Below are positions 43,147-54,939 of a stretch of 64,000 nt of DNA, in pieces (position 1 is the first letter of the stretch; each line of letters starts with the position of its first letter). A program made the translations under genes and the position numbers. The notes beneath the pieces were generated by a model, which was not told the origin of the DNA, did no database searches, and worked only from the letters and a program-made list of their open reading frames with translations. Source of the DNA: Isoetes taiwanensis (taxonomy: Eukaryota; Streptophyta; Lycopodiopsida; Isoetales; Isoetaceae); the NCBI GenBank assembly GCA_021234155.1, contig JAJEKV010000001.1, positions 31,570,177 to 31,634,176 of the forward strand, written 5' to 3'.

Positions 43147-44688
43147 TGTGACGTTCCAGGTATTTGTACGATATACGTATGCATACCTTGACACGTCATC
43201 AGCATGTAGCTAGGCCTAGGGGCCCAAGTGGGGTTCACCTTGAATGGATTTTATTAGCTATGCTAATAAAACCAATGGATAGTTATGGATTTTATTGGCA
43301 TAATTAACCTAATTATGCTAATTGGATCTAATTAATTAAATATCACCAATGAGGGGGTGCCACCTGGCCCAAATCGATTGTCCGGGGGGGGGGGACTTGC
43401 TATTTTGGTTGGAGAAATAGGGATCCTACCTCCCATTTCAACCCAAATTCGAATTGGAGAGTGAGGCGGAGCAGCAACTACCAGCTTTAGCCCACCTTTC
43501 CCAGTACTTGCCAACAGCCTCAAGCTATGGAAGCCTTCCATGACAACGGCTCCAGCCACGAGACTGGTTAGTCTTTAGATAGCTTCTATTCTGCTGACAC
43601 TTCTTTGAATAGATGGAATGATTAAATTCTCTTTTGTATGTTGTTCTGGATACTTAGATGGTGTTTATATTCTTTCTTTCCGCTTCTTCCGTGTATTGGG
43701 AATTAAGGGAAGGGTAGAGACCTAAAAGCCTCTTAGCAGTAGAGATGTCTCTAGCTAGACCCCTTAATACCCAATAAATGCGGCATGTGCACAAGAGCCA
43801 ACCTGCTGAGGATGCTATGATGTGGTTCAGCACCAGATAACGAGTATGATGGTGAATCGGGGGTGGGGTCTTGCCTAGCGCGGTTACAGGACTCCTATAG
43901 TGTGCTAGGCTTATAGCCGGTCACTGTGTGTGGGCCGGGTATGGGTCTGACACTCCCTGGGTCGCAGGAGACGTGCCTATATGGACGCCCTGGACTCAAA
44001 CAGGCAGGTGAGCCGGCCTTTAGATTTAGGGGAGTAAGTCGGGTACATATGCGGGGGTCGCTGATGTGGCACATGTTCTCTAGCACACCCAGGGATCTGT
44101 CATGCTCGGGGAGGAGACGCCTCTCTGACCTGCCTCATCGGACCGAGGAGATGTAACTCGGAGTAGTCCCGTAGGGTCATTCTGGAGGGCTACAAGCACG
44201 TCATAGCATGATTCAGCCTATCTGCAAAGTGTGCACCGGAGGGGCGGATGGAGTGGACTACCCTCGCCATTGTCTTATGCCAGCCAACGCCATGTTATAC
44301 TTCCATCTGTTGATATCTTGAGACCCTGACCGTGTCAGTTGACCCCTTGGAGTCTGAGCCCAGGGTAGCGTCTTGTCATGGTGTTTATTTCATGTTATTA
44401 TGGTTGTACTGTCTTTTCGTTGATGATGATGGATGGGCCACCCTTCGTGGTGGTATATTATTTTAGCATGACTGTTGTATGCTAACGTGTCTGTATGCTT
44501 CCGCTGTATAGGATTTCCCATAGAGGACGTGGGACGAATGACACCTTTGTGTTCCTCGCCCGGACACTTGGCCATCCCAAGTGGTCCGAGTATGACGAAG
44601 GGCCTTACCATGGTGATGTAGTCGCCATGGGAGGGGAATTCCCGTATTTGTACAATGGGAGCATCGTATAGATTCTGGGAGCGTCACA
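43147..44688 (+). repeat. 3' LTR of the Ty3/gypsy element
   Basis: Begins TGTGACG and ends CGTCACA, perfect short inverted termini starting TG and ending CA, directly after the polypurine tract; length 1542 bp. The next bases TTAGC would be the target-site duplication, but the 5' side cannot be checked because the matching LTR is not seen. It contains a G-run near 43383. No open frame is of interest. Confidence 0.8.
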
Positions 44689-44699
44689 TTAGCCCTCGT

Positions 44700-45700
44700 G
44701 GATATTAAAAATCCATTCAATTCAAACTAACCTAAGCTTGAACATTCTAAACTGCACACTAGCCTCTAAATGAACCCATTAATATGTTTATGTTATTGAA
44801 ATGGTTGGTGTCATTAGAATAGTGAATTATTTTATGGTTGTTGCCATAAAGAGGTTGTTTTTAAAAATTTGAAACCTTGAAATAGATGAACTTAATTGAA
44901 GTTGGTCCTTTGATTAAGAAACAGTAGTTGGTGCTTCAAGGAATATATGAACTTGCATGAAGTTGGTGCTTTGGTTTAAAAATAGCAGTTGATGCTACTG
45001 GTTAGAGTTGGTGCTTTGACAAAAATCCATAATTTTCTATTCTTTAAATCATTTCTATATCTTTGATCCCAATATTTAATCTTTATAATTTATATTTTAG
45101 ATATAGATCAACAAAATCTTTTTAATCTTAGGTCTTATTTTCTAGCTCGTTGTTATTATAAAGAGTACTTGGTATTATTCAAAAAGTTTGTGACTCTACC
45201 TAATTGTGAATTAAGCTGGTGCTCAACTCGAGATAAATTTATGCTCACTTGGTGCTAGATAATTTGGGAATTAAGTTGGTGCTCAAGATGAAGATATGTT
45301 GCTTTGGTTCTCAATAACTTGAGAATTGAGTCGGTGCTCAATTCGAGAAAATTGGTAAATCTTATTCTGATCTTGCGGATCTAATCCGTTGTGAAGGAAA
45401 GAGAGCATTCTAAAGTTGCGCTTGAATATTTGTATGACAAATTTATTTTGTTGCATAAATTATAAATATGAATTTATTAGGTACAGATAATTTGAAAGAA
45501 ACAACAACTCAAACTGGGCCTATTCTACCCTGATAATCCATTTCCTTTTGCTGAAATGGACCTCTTTTAAATCAAGCCTAACAAAAATTGTCAATCCATC
45601 TCCTTTGACAAGATGGATCTCTGTTTGAATTTTTCATGTATTCAAACTAATCCAAGCATGAAGAATGTAAAGTGCACTATATATGAGATGCACAAGTTTC
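44700..45700 (+). repeat. degenerate repeats around GTTGGTGCT
   Basis: GTTGGTGCTC/T recurs at least six times between about 44895 and 45340. 45185-45360 holds three units of roughly 55-60 bp, each containing GAATTAAGTTGGTGCTCAA or a variant. Flanking blocks CAAACTAACCTAAGCTTGAA (about 44725) and CAAACTAATCCAAGCATGAA (about 45645) are direct copies. A reverse-oriented relative lies at 60.1-60.55 kb. It is non-coding. Confidence 0.55.
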
Positions 45701-45990
45701 AGTATATTGATGGTTCTTAAAGCTTGTTTGTAAGTAAGTGTAGTTATACAAGAATTTGTCGCAGCGGCTGTCGCCGCTGCTGTCCTGTCTTGTACTTTTA
45801 GTGCATGCTTATGCACGCAAGAGATTGAATTGTGCAAATGGAAGAGAAATAGATAGCATATGTTATATGTAATAAGGTACATTTTTGGAAGAAATCTAAG
45901 ACGATTTTACGCAAACTATTCTGTTCAGTAAAGTCTTGCATTCAGCTGACCAATCAATAAGATTGATTTTTTGAATGCAATCTTTTGTCT

Positions 45991-46763
45991 TTATCTATTC
46001 ACTTTGAATGACGAGACCCTGCGTCTGAATGCACCTGATCCAAACTTCAGTTCCTCTATCGGTCGATAATGCTTCTTCCTTTCTCGCAAGCCAAGGGGTG
46101 TTTTCTTCAAATTCTTTAACCTACATTGAAGCCCAAAGTTTGCTCTTTCGAGCTCTTGGATCTTTTCTTGCAACTGCCCTATCACCAATTTGGACTTGTC
46201 CACTTCGTATCTCAAAGAAGTTTCCCTCCCCAAGCCGTCATTCCTTTCCTTCATCACAGTGGAGTAATGAAGCGAGAGAAAAAGGAGCTGCTGGTTTAAG
46301 TTATAATTCTCTTGTGACAATCGGAAGCGATTCATCTCAAGGAACTGTATTCGATTCCGAATGCCTTCATCCTCTCTCAATCTCTCACAATATCCCAAGA
46401 GGCCGAGTTACCGCACCCACAAAATCGGACTAAACTTGAAACGTCCCAAATGACGGTTTCTTGCCACTCAACGGATCCAATGGATATAAACCGCCATCCG
46501 CCCGGATGTCGACACTTTTGAGCACGCAAATGCAACATGTCGAGGTCTAAGTTCTTATTTTTTAGACCTCCTTTTTTGCGATTGAAGACTGGAGCATATT
46601 CCTGAGTCAGTTGGATCCTTATCCACACATCATTTGGAGCTTCCATACCGCGTGGATCGCACGGCGCGAAATGAAAGTGTACAATTTGTATGCCCCAAAG
46701 ACAATTAAGGCTTTTGAGGCTCAAATCGGTACTAACCTCGTTTTTGAAATTTGCAACGTGCAT
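45991..46763 (-). pseudogene. hypothetical coiled-coil protein, frameshifted
   Basis: The upstream frame (46763-46377) contains NDVWIRIQLTQEYAPVFNRK, HPGGWRFISIGSVEWQETVI and VRFCGCGNSASWDIV. Near 46390 it gives way to a second frame, ending at 45991, with CERLREDEGIRNRIQFLEM, QENYNLNQQLLFLSLHYS and GQLQEKIQELERANFGLQCR, a strong coiled coil with a basic tail. Codon flow across the junction suggests one protein broken by a one- or two-base shift. The family is not recognised; it may be the gene of an unclassified mobile element. Confidence 0.45.
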
Positions 46764-46869
46764 ATGGAAATCGAAAAGTCCATTCTCCTACAATCCATGC
46801 TTTTATACAAAAGCAAATTCAAAATTCGAATTGTAGGGGGGCGGGAAGCCTGTATTGGGATGAAGTAAA

Positions 46870-47330
46870 GATCCCGGTTACGAACTTTTAAGGCGCAATC
46901 GCAGCGCCTCGAAACGAAAGTCTAATACAAAGCTTCAACCTACACATTCAAATTTTGAAATGTAGAAGGCGGTGACGCGCACGCTTACCAAGAGACACCG
47001 TCATGAGTTGCCGGTATGCTATAATGCAAGTGGCATTTTAGAAGCGCCACGTGTTGCATCAGTCCGTCTGACAACCAACAGAATTAAATACATATGGCGC
47101 CATGAATGTGCAATCCCCCTTATTCCGGAAGAATATTCCAAGCAAATCTGTAATTATGAGAGTTTGGTATCCTAGGTGGCATGGGAAAAAGGGAGCGGAA
47201 ATATGACGTGGAATGGCTGATAGGAGGCCATTTTCAGACCCCAAATCCGCCCTAATGGGGGTTGTCAAGTAAAAGTGTTTTAGGCAAGTAATTCTATGAT
47301 ATGGGTTGCATTCTTTTACAAATAATGTAG
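46870..47330. other. no gene recognised
   Basis: Mixed composition DNA without recognisable features; short frames only. Confidence 0.4.
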
Positions 47331-47460
47331 TCGTATACAAAGGGTTTTTCATATGGAATTGTCGTATACAATGGGTTTTTTGGCAACCTAAGGAACGCAC
47401 GTGGCATATATACCTATAATTTGGCAACCTAAGGAACGCACGTGGCATATATACCTATAA
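47331..47460 (+). repeat. tandem duplications (20-mer pair and 41 bp pair)
   Basis: GTCGTATACAAWGGGTTTTT occurs at about 47331 and 47361. A 41 bp unit starting TTGGCAACCTAAGGAACG is exactly repeated at 47380 and 47421. The duplication abuts the 5' end of the following LINE. Confidence 0.9.
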
Positions 47461-47464
47461 TAGA

Positions 47465-49150
47465 GGTGAATCCCCCGGGAGACACATTCTCCTTGGCTTC
47501 TGGCGTGTTGGTGGATTGGCAAAAGTGCACGGCCTTATGGACGTTGGACACTCCAATCCCGGCATGTCTTCATAATTATCCATGGAAGCTTCTTGTTGAT
47601 GGACATGCACAAAGCTACTTGGAATTCCTGTTGACATTCATGTTGGTGCAGGAGCAGCATGGGCAGAAATTATTAAGGGTTTGAAGAAACACCTATTTTG
47701 GTGGTCAACTGCAAAGTTATCCCTTGCTGGTCGCATTACAGTTGCTAAATCAATGCTCAGCAATAATCATGTGTATATGGCTTCCTTGTTGCTAGCCCCA
47801 CAGGTTAAAGTACGGGAGCTCATTACAATAGTCCAAAATTTTATATGGGATGGCACAGAGGAGGATGCGATGGTTAAGGTTGCCTGGTCTAAATGCATCC
47901 TCCCTAAGTGGGTAGGTGGCATGGGTATGATGGATTTCTTATTGCAGAGTAAGGTCCTCATCTCAAAATTCATTTGGAGGCTCCTGAATGGTGAAGATGA
48001 CTCTCCTGACCTTTGCCTTCTCAAACAATCTCTCGGTCATTATACTCCTCTAGGCAAGAAGGCAGTCAAACCAGTTCTTCCCTAGGCTCTATTGCACCCT
48101 CTTGAGGCTGTTTCAAATGCATCTATTTTTTCGAGGATTATTGGCAACATGGAATGGGTCAAACATCTATTTTGGCCGTGTCTATCTACCCATGCTCTCC
48201 TAGATATTCTGTGGTGGTGGGCGCCATTGCTGTCAGTGCATCTTTTTATCTCCTTACACGGAGACGATGGGCCCTAGCAGCTGTTGTCTTAATTCAAGCA
48301 TGGTACGAAGGTGGTCACCTCTTGTCATGACCGACATTTCAAGCAAAATTCTTACTCTCACATTGGGGTGGAAATATATGGGAGAAGGTGGCAAAGAACT
48401 TGCCTCTCATAGTAGAAGTCGACGTCACAGAAAAGGTGCCATGACACGAGGATATCTACAAAGGAAAGTACTTTGTCCACTCTATATACCATCTGCTCTT
48501 AGCTCCACGTCCCTTCCCATTGCCAAATGGATGGCAATTATAGATCCCAGAACCCATGCGGACTCGCATATGGCGCTGGCTTTGGGATAAGTTGCTCCAC
48601 CTTAAAGTTTCTATACTTTGGTGGCAAGTCTTACATAGGTGTTTGCGTGTAAACACATTGCGGCATCACTATGATCCTCGCAACTCTGTAGTATGTCCGC
48701 TTTGCATTTCAGATGTTGAAACACTTGAGCATTGCCTCTTTTCCTGTCCAGAAGTTCAACCAGCATGGTCCTGGCTTCAAGCATTATTTAACAGTGTACT
48801 AGATTGCCAATCTGTTCTCCTAGCATCCTATCCAGGTGCATGGGCCCCACATAAACAAAAGGCATTTCATCTCGGGTCTAGTTGGTTACTGTGGTCAATC
48901 TGGGAGTGTCATAGGCTATGCATATTTCAAGGCATTTATTCACCTGTTTGTAGAGTCATTGCTGTAGCCCAGTCTAAGATACTGATGGCTTACGACTCTT
49001 CCTCCCTCAGGGAAGAAGTGAGAGACCATATTTGGATTCAGTATCTCCAAACTAATTCTTATCATTAGTCTCCTATGCTGGAGTGAGTACATAATGCTTC
49101 AGGCTTGTGCTTCGGTGTCTTGTGCTTGCACAGCTAGATGAGATTTATAC
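47465..49150 (+). mobile_element. LINE (L1-type), 5'-truncated
   Basis: Starts inside the RT thumb (FSLASGVLVDWQKCTALW), then in a shifted frame YLGIPVDIHVGAG, then WWSTAKLSLAGRITVAKSML, VQNFIWDGTEED and SKCILPKWVGGMGMMDF. After a broken middle part (48086-48550) it resumes with ILWWQVLHRCLRVNTLRH and the zinc-binding CPLCISDVETLEHCLFSCP, ending at a stop at 49066-49068. The exact 3' end is not seen; no long poly(A). It is inactive. Confidence 0.8.
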
Positions 49151-50926
49151 AAAAGGCAGATTACTATTAAAAATACAAGCACACAAATAACATAAGATTT
49201 TGGGTGCAAAATAGACCAAAATAGAAATCCTAATAAACTATTGCCAAAAACGATTGGAAAAGTTAGGCTTAATTCTAACTTTTCCAAATTATGGTTTTTG
49301 AGCAATAATGATCATCAACAATAGTCATGAACTAAACTACATTGCAGAGGTCTTTTCATACACATCATTTAGCGAGATCTCTTCCTTGATTAGTTGCTAG
49401 TAAATGGGAAATGCACATGCAAGAATTATCAATCGAAATAGAATAAAAGTCACTAATCATACCACTACGAGTAAAGTATATCAAGCTCACTCGTCTTTCA
49501 AAACAATTTTCAAATTAGACAAATGTGATATCTATTGTTTAAATTTGGTTTTTCCGGCAATCCATAAACTTTTTGGATTTTATTTTCAGGTTATTTTCCT
49601 AAGGTTTTAAAGCTTTTAGTTGCCGGCAAAACTTTCTGGTAATCCAAAAATCGGGTATGTGGATTTTCTTATTATTTGGATTTGGATAGCGTTTTGGATT
49701 ATTTGTGTTTTGGAGGATTTGGCGGATTCCTCTGCATGTAGGCCACGAAGATTAGGCCACGAAGATGATTCATGTTTTGTCATTATCCGCCAAAATATTG
49801 CGTCTGTTGTATAACTTTTCTTGCTTTTGATTTCTTGCGGATATAGCAGAGAGGGAGCCGATTTGAAAATTGGGGCTCTCCACGATGCCCTAAGGTTGCT
49901 TGGTCCCCGTTTTAAGGTATTTACATGATAATAATGCAATTGGAGGAAGAAACCATGATCGATGGAGTTTGAGAACTCCCAACTGATGCTTGAGCAGATA
50001 GAATCTTCTAGATCTTTTATGGTTTCTCTCCACATATAAGAACATTTTGGGCCATCAGAAGACTATCACAAGGATTATTTTAAGCCATCAGAAGACTATG
50101 ACAAGGATTACATCGCCTTCTAGGTGAGTTGCCGCCACTGTATCATTTTTTGTAGGGTTTGTTGTTGACGAGAGGCACATCTAGATTTTGGATTCATGAA
50201 TCCGTCATGTGCTCAGTTTTTTTTTTAGGTTGATTATTCAGTGGCGCAGCAAGAGATTTGTTGAAGCTTTTGGCACTCAATCTTGATGTCTAGATAAAAT
50301 GCAAAAGAAGTAATTACGGCAGTTATTGATTAAATAAGCTGCTAATGTTGTTTCGGCAAAAATAGTTTATTGATTAAGCTCGATTTTGTTGTAGGGAGGT
50401 TAAATCTTGGGTTTCCAAAGACATCTTGAGGTAATTATGTTTATTCCTTGGATTGTTCAGGTAGGCAACAATTCCTGGCTAGATTATTATGTACGTGAAG
50501 ATGATTTATGTGTTGTGGTATTGTGGTTGTAAGTTATGCTATGCATTTTATTCTATCTGCTTATGTTTTCTATATTCTAAGCCTTATGGCATATGCAGAT
50601 ACTGCGACAGAGGCAGCAGATGCAGTTTCCACTTCCTTTCACAAGCAACAAATGCAACTTGCACTTCAAAGGATGAAAGCAATCAAACCATGATGTCATA
50701 CAATATATCAAGGTAAGAGGTAAGAATTAGAGTGTTGCATTTTAGTGAAGTATTGATTTTGTGAGATGTTAGAAACCTTAATGCAGATTGCTAGAATCAA
50801 TGTAGTTAGATTCTTAGAATGAATGTAATTGTATCCAGTCAATATGAATAGGATGCATTCGCATCAATGGACATAAAGACGAGCAATTGTAATTTCAGCT
50901 ATAGACGCATAGCATACTACTACATA
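49151..50926. other. no gene recognised; small duplications
   Basis: Contains TAGGCCACGAAGAT repeated in tandem at about 49739 and 49754, and a 38 bp tandem pair CCATCAGAAGACTATSACAA at about 50052 and 50088. A minus-strand open frame at 49616-50035 has no motif. Confidence 0.5.
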
Positions 50927-51181
50927 TTAGAGATATACAATGTTTTCCACAGAACTAATGGCTGGCAAGGAAACCACAATGGGATCCTCACACATGTATC
51001 GTTGCCCTGATTCTTCAGTCACAGTTGAAGACGTTCCGGAGTTGGCCCCTACGCTATTACAAGCAGCATTGCTCTGCTCAGCATTGAAAAGGGCATTTGA
51101 TCCCTCAATTTTTTGCAAATGGATTCCTGTTAGATCTTCAAGAAGGCTCCTGCCGTAAGCCATGGTAGTCATTTTTCTCAT
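50927..51181 (-). CDS. small open frame, unrecognised
   Basis: An 84-codon minus-strand frame starting MRKMTTMAYGRSLLEDLTG with HLQKIEGSNALFNAEQSNAA and a Ser/Thr-rich tail. Composition is protein-like (no low-complexity, balanced polar residues), but I recognise no family and see no splice signals. It may be the end of a captured gene or chance. Confidence 0.22.
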   Translation of the reverse strand: MRKMTTMAYGRSLLEDLTGIHLQKIEGSNALFNAEQSNAACNSVGANSGTSSTVTEESGQRYMCEDPIVVSLPAISSVENIVYL

Positions 51182-51693
51182 GCTCTCCTTTTGTTAGAGT
51201 TCGATGTCTCGCTGAGTGTAGCAGTAATGTCGCTGATGATTAGAGGTGGCTTGGTTTTCTTTGCTGTCTAGCCTGTACAGGGCAACATCGAGTCAATATT
51301 ATGTTTAAGATCAACTGTTTTTTTCCTTGCATTCATCTCTCTGTTTCTTCACTTTATTTCATTCGATTTTACTTAACAAAATTAGTCCGTGGATTCTTCA
51401 TACGGCAAATATACTTCTATTTGTTTCTGATCGGCTTTCATCCCAACATTTTGCAGGTCCAGCAGAACAGAACATTTGATTATGTTGTGGAGCGGAAGAG
51501 GGGTTTTCAGTAGACATACCATGGGGTTGTGCAGGAATTGGTGACAATGATTACCTACTTGCGTTTATCCATATCGTGCTTCCGATAGGAGTTAGTTGGG
51601 GCCTTGCTTTATCTCACCAATGCTAGACCCAATTTCGTCCATGCATCATCCTAAAGTTCTGCATTGGAAAGCAGCTGAATGAATCCTACATTA
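51182..51693. other. no gene recognised
   Basis: AT-rich DNA between the small frame and the copia duplication; nothing supported. Confidence 0.4.
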
Positions 51694-52309
51694 TCTCAGA
51701 GGGAGTTAATATACCAAAGTTGCTAATCCTACTCTTGTGCTTTTCTCATTCTGATATTGCATCTACAGATCTTGAGTAAAGAAACTGTATTACAGGATGT
51801 CTCTTTCTTTGGAAGCAATCCTATGAGTTGGGGCTCTAAAAAGCAAAAAACAAACAGCATAAGTGCTATTGAAGCTGAAGTCAAAGCCTTGATTACAACA
51901 GTTGGTTCACGTCCATTAAGATTTGAGATTTGTTTCAAACCTGCAGCAATCTGTTGGATAACAGTAGGGCAATTACTCATGCAAAAGACTATAAGATGCA
52001 CTGGCAAAAGACTCATGGATATTAATTGTCAAAGCGCAGCTTCAAAATGGCGCTCTCAGAGGGAGTTAATATACCAAAGTTGCTAATCCTACTCTTGTGC
52101 TTTTCTCATTCTGATATTGCATCTACAGATCTCGAGTAAAGAAACTGTATTACAGGATGTCTCTTTCTTTGGAACAATCCTATGAGTTGGGGCTCTAAAA
52201 ACCAAAAAACAAACAGCATAAGTGCTATTGAAGCTGAAGTCAAAGCCTTGATTACAACAGTTGGTTCACGTCCATTAAGATTTGAGATTTGTTTCAAACC
52301 TGCAGCAAT
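51694..52309 (+). mobile_element. duplicated copia RNase H fragment
   Basis: 51694-51950 and 52054-52309 are near-identical direct copies (period 360) starting TCTCAGAGGGAGTTAATA. Both encode NPMSWGSKKQKTNSISAIEA, a copia RNase H motif (compare the WKSKRQNTVA-type motif of the 11.4 kb copia element). One base is lost in the second copy. No LTRs are visible. It looks like a local tandem duplication of an old copia scrap. Confidence 0.75.
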
Positions 52310-53359
52310 ATTGAGAACTTTACACCATAGAACGACTGATATTATGAAATGAACAAACTTACAATCTATCAAGTTTGATTGACAACCACCGTAGTAAGGA
52401 GTGTTTGTTCCAATCTTATGATTGCAAAAGAATGTATCGACAAGCGTAAATTGCACGTAAGCCATTGGAGGCAAAAGCCTTTATAGCCATATAAGAGGAA
52501 AGTATGCACATGTAGTGACTCTTGAATTGCACGTAGGCCATTGCAAGCGTACACACAGTGGTCCTATGACGTTGAGTAACCAAAGCTTTAACCTATATTC
52601 TAAAATTTAGCATCATATTCTATCTAAATATTGGTCCTCCTACTACGTTAAGGAGTAACCAATTTTTTAACACCAATTCTACTCAGGTATTGTAACTTTA
52701 ATGATTGTTTATTCTAAAGGACCTCCATATAGTAAACTTTAGGTCAGTTGTTGCTGCATCTTGACAGATTATGTATTGATGTAAAGTAATTTAGACTCCA
52801 TTCTCCAAGGGAAGGGAAGGGGTCCCAACAAAAGGACGGGCCACGCGATCAGTAGTAATCATACATTATATTTGCTCTATATTATATTCATCAAATAACA
52901 TGCTCTAATACTGCATTTGCATTTCATGATTGATTCTTGACCACTTCGATCTAACTCATCTGCATTTATTTAGGTAATGCTCCGTCCTCACTGTTGATAT
53001 CCTGCTTTTCCATTTGCGTCTTTATTTTGCAATTATGATGCAGTTGTATCTAACAAGACATATCAATCATATGACTGTATTTAACAAAGCAAGTTGCTAC
53101 ATGAGTTAAAGAACCTATAGAATGCTTTTGTAATTGTTATGAAAAAGCACCATACACTACTTTAGTATAGGTTAATATTACCTTATAGATTGAACATAAA
53201 TTTTAGAAATGCTTACTTTAGTTGTGTGATTAAATTGTGAATGTATTTGTATAATCCATCTTACAATCTTTTTTGCAGTTATTGCATTCTTGATGATGGA
53301 CATAACATGGAAGGGATCTCAAACGCGCTGCATCACTTGCTGGGCATTGGAGCCTAGGA
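52310..53359. other. no gene recognised
   Basis: AT-rich DNA without supported features. Confidence 0.45.
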
Positions 53360-54939
53360 AAGTTCATAGCGTGAAATTTTGAAAAATCATATTCAATGGA
53401 CCTAACCCTAGGCGCACAGTAGGGCGGCGGCGGTGGCCGCCCGTTGCTTGGACTCCTCTTGCTTGTGTTCGATGCTGGAAGAGCAGCTCAGATTGCTGCT
53501 ATTGCTGGGTCATCGGTTCCTTAGGTGTATCAAGATCTCTGCTTTTCGGTCTGCCATGGATTTCGTGCAACAGGTTCATTCTGCCAAGGTAAATGCCGCA
53601 ACCACTGGTGAAGATATTTTTTGTATGAGATTTGGATCAGGTCAGTAGAGATTTTATGTATTTTCTAAGTGATTCGGGTTGAGCACCAGCTAGTCTAACA
53701 GATAGCTTTTCATGAAACTGCTGTTAGAGCCTTAAGGGCAGATTTCAGTAATATTTTTCAGTTTTGGACAGTGTCTATACTTCTGCATGCGTACTGGTTA
53801 GTTTATTGGATTAATGACAATGCTCCAAAGCTTCTGTGTTCTTTGCTGAGATAAGCTTGTAAGGGTATAGCATCACCCCATCTCCATCCCAGCTGGCGAG
53901 GATGTCATGGTGACCCGTACAGGGCAGATTGGTAAAGCAAGAAATACAGGACGGGAGACCTGTGTCTCTTGTAGCTGCAACACATTTACTATTTAAATGG
54001 TAATGTCTTCAAATCTTTCGGGGTGTGCTTGGTGAGGCGATATATTATTTAAACAGATATTTTGTCCACTGCAACTCCGATTTGTCATGACGGGGCAGCC
54101 ATGGATCTGTGGGGCTGCATGGCTAGGAGGCAGACGTATGGTAATGCTCTCTAGGAATGAAAGAGGCATTCTCCTGTAGTACCTATGATTGCAGGAAATG
54201 TGAGTAACTTCCCTTTGTTTTGTTCAAGGAATAGGGCCACGGTCTGTAGTACTTCTCTTGCAAGGAAGAGGTTGAAGGCAGTTGCAAAAGTGAAGTGGTG
54301 GGTGCTTGGGTTTGATGTACATCCTTTGAGAACCACTCGTAATACCTCATTTATGAGAAGATGGAGAGAGTTCTCCTTAGTACGTAATGTATTTTTTTGC
54401 TTTAATCTTTCGGGGCATGCTTCAAGCTAGTAGGAATGTACTGATGGAAAGGGTTTACATCTCCTATAGTATTATGGATGGGAGAAGAGAGTGAACTTTT
54501 AAGAGTGCACTTCTAGTCAAGTTATCCATGCTGAAAAATCTATGCTTCCAGGAATATATTTCGGGAGTATGCTTCATAGTCTGGATGCATGTTTCTAGTA
54601 GGGCTCCACTAATGTAGCTGACTTCCCATAGTACTTGATATGGTTGGAAGAGGACCAAGTCCTTTAGTACTGGATGAGACGAGAGAAGAGGCTTATATCC
54701 TCTTGTAAATGATAGGGAAGAGGTTGAAGGTGCTTCAATCAGAGTACACAGACATTATTGTATGGTGCTTTCTTATCCTGACAGCTGCTTTTTTACGAAA
54801 CTGATGCTTCCTATCTGGTGACCATGTGCTACTTCTTCCTATAAGGTCATTTGGGCCACTATGTAATAAGGTCTTGGACCACTTTTTATTAATAGAAAAT
54901 CATACCTTCGTACCCTCAAAAAAAAAAAGTTCATAGCGT
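53360..54939 (+). mobile_element. poly(A) retroposon with 13 bp target-site duplication
   Basis: AAGTTCATAGCGT at 53360-53372 is repeated at 54927-54939, immediately after an A-run (54917-54928). The 1.55 kb between begins with a GC-rich leader (GGGCGGCGGCGG near 53423). It contains a short frame with MDFVQQVHSAKVNAATTGED near 53560, then long non-coding sequence, and ends ATTAATAGAAAATC and poly(A). It looks like a LINE-derived, coding-deleted retroposon mobilised in trans. There is no RT. Confidence 0.85.

Larger units (their letters stand above)
34122..44688 (+). mobile_element. Ty3/gypsy chromovirus-type element with extra 5' genes
   Basis: A TGGCGCCCGACCG sequence at 34122 resembles a lysine-tRNA primer site. 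It is followed by three extra genes (34415-35658, 35920-37218 and 37367-37726), then gag, CCHC knuckle, protease, RT, RNase H and integrase with chromodomain to 42646. A polypurine tract AAAGGGGGGAGAA and a 3' LTR 43147-44688 close the element. All units are on the plus strand. No 5' LTR matching the 3' LTR is visible, so the left boundary is inferred and the extra genes could come from a separate insertion. Numerous stops and frameshifts make it non-autonomous now. Confidence 0.65.
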
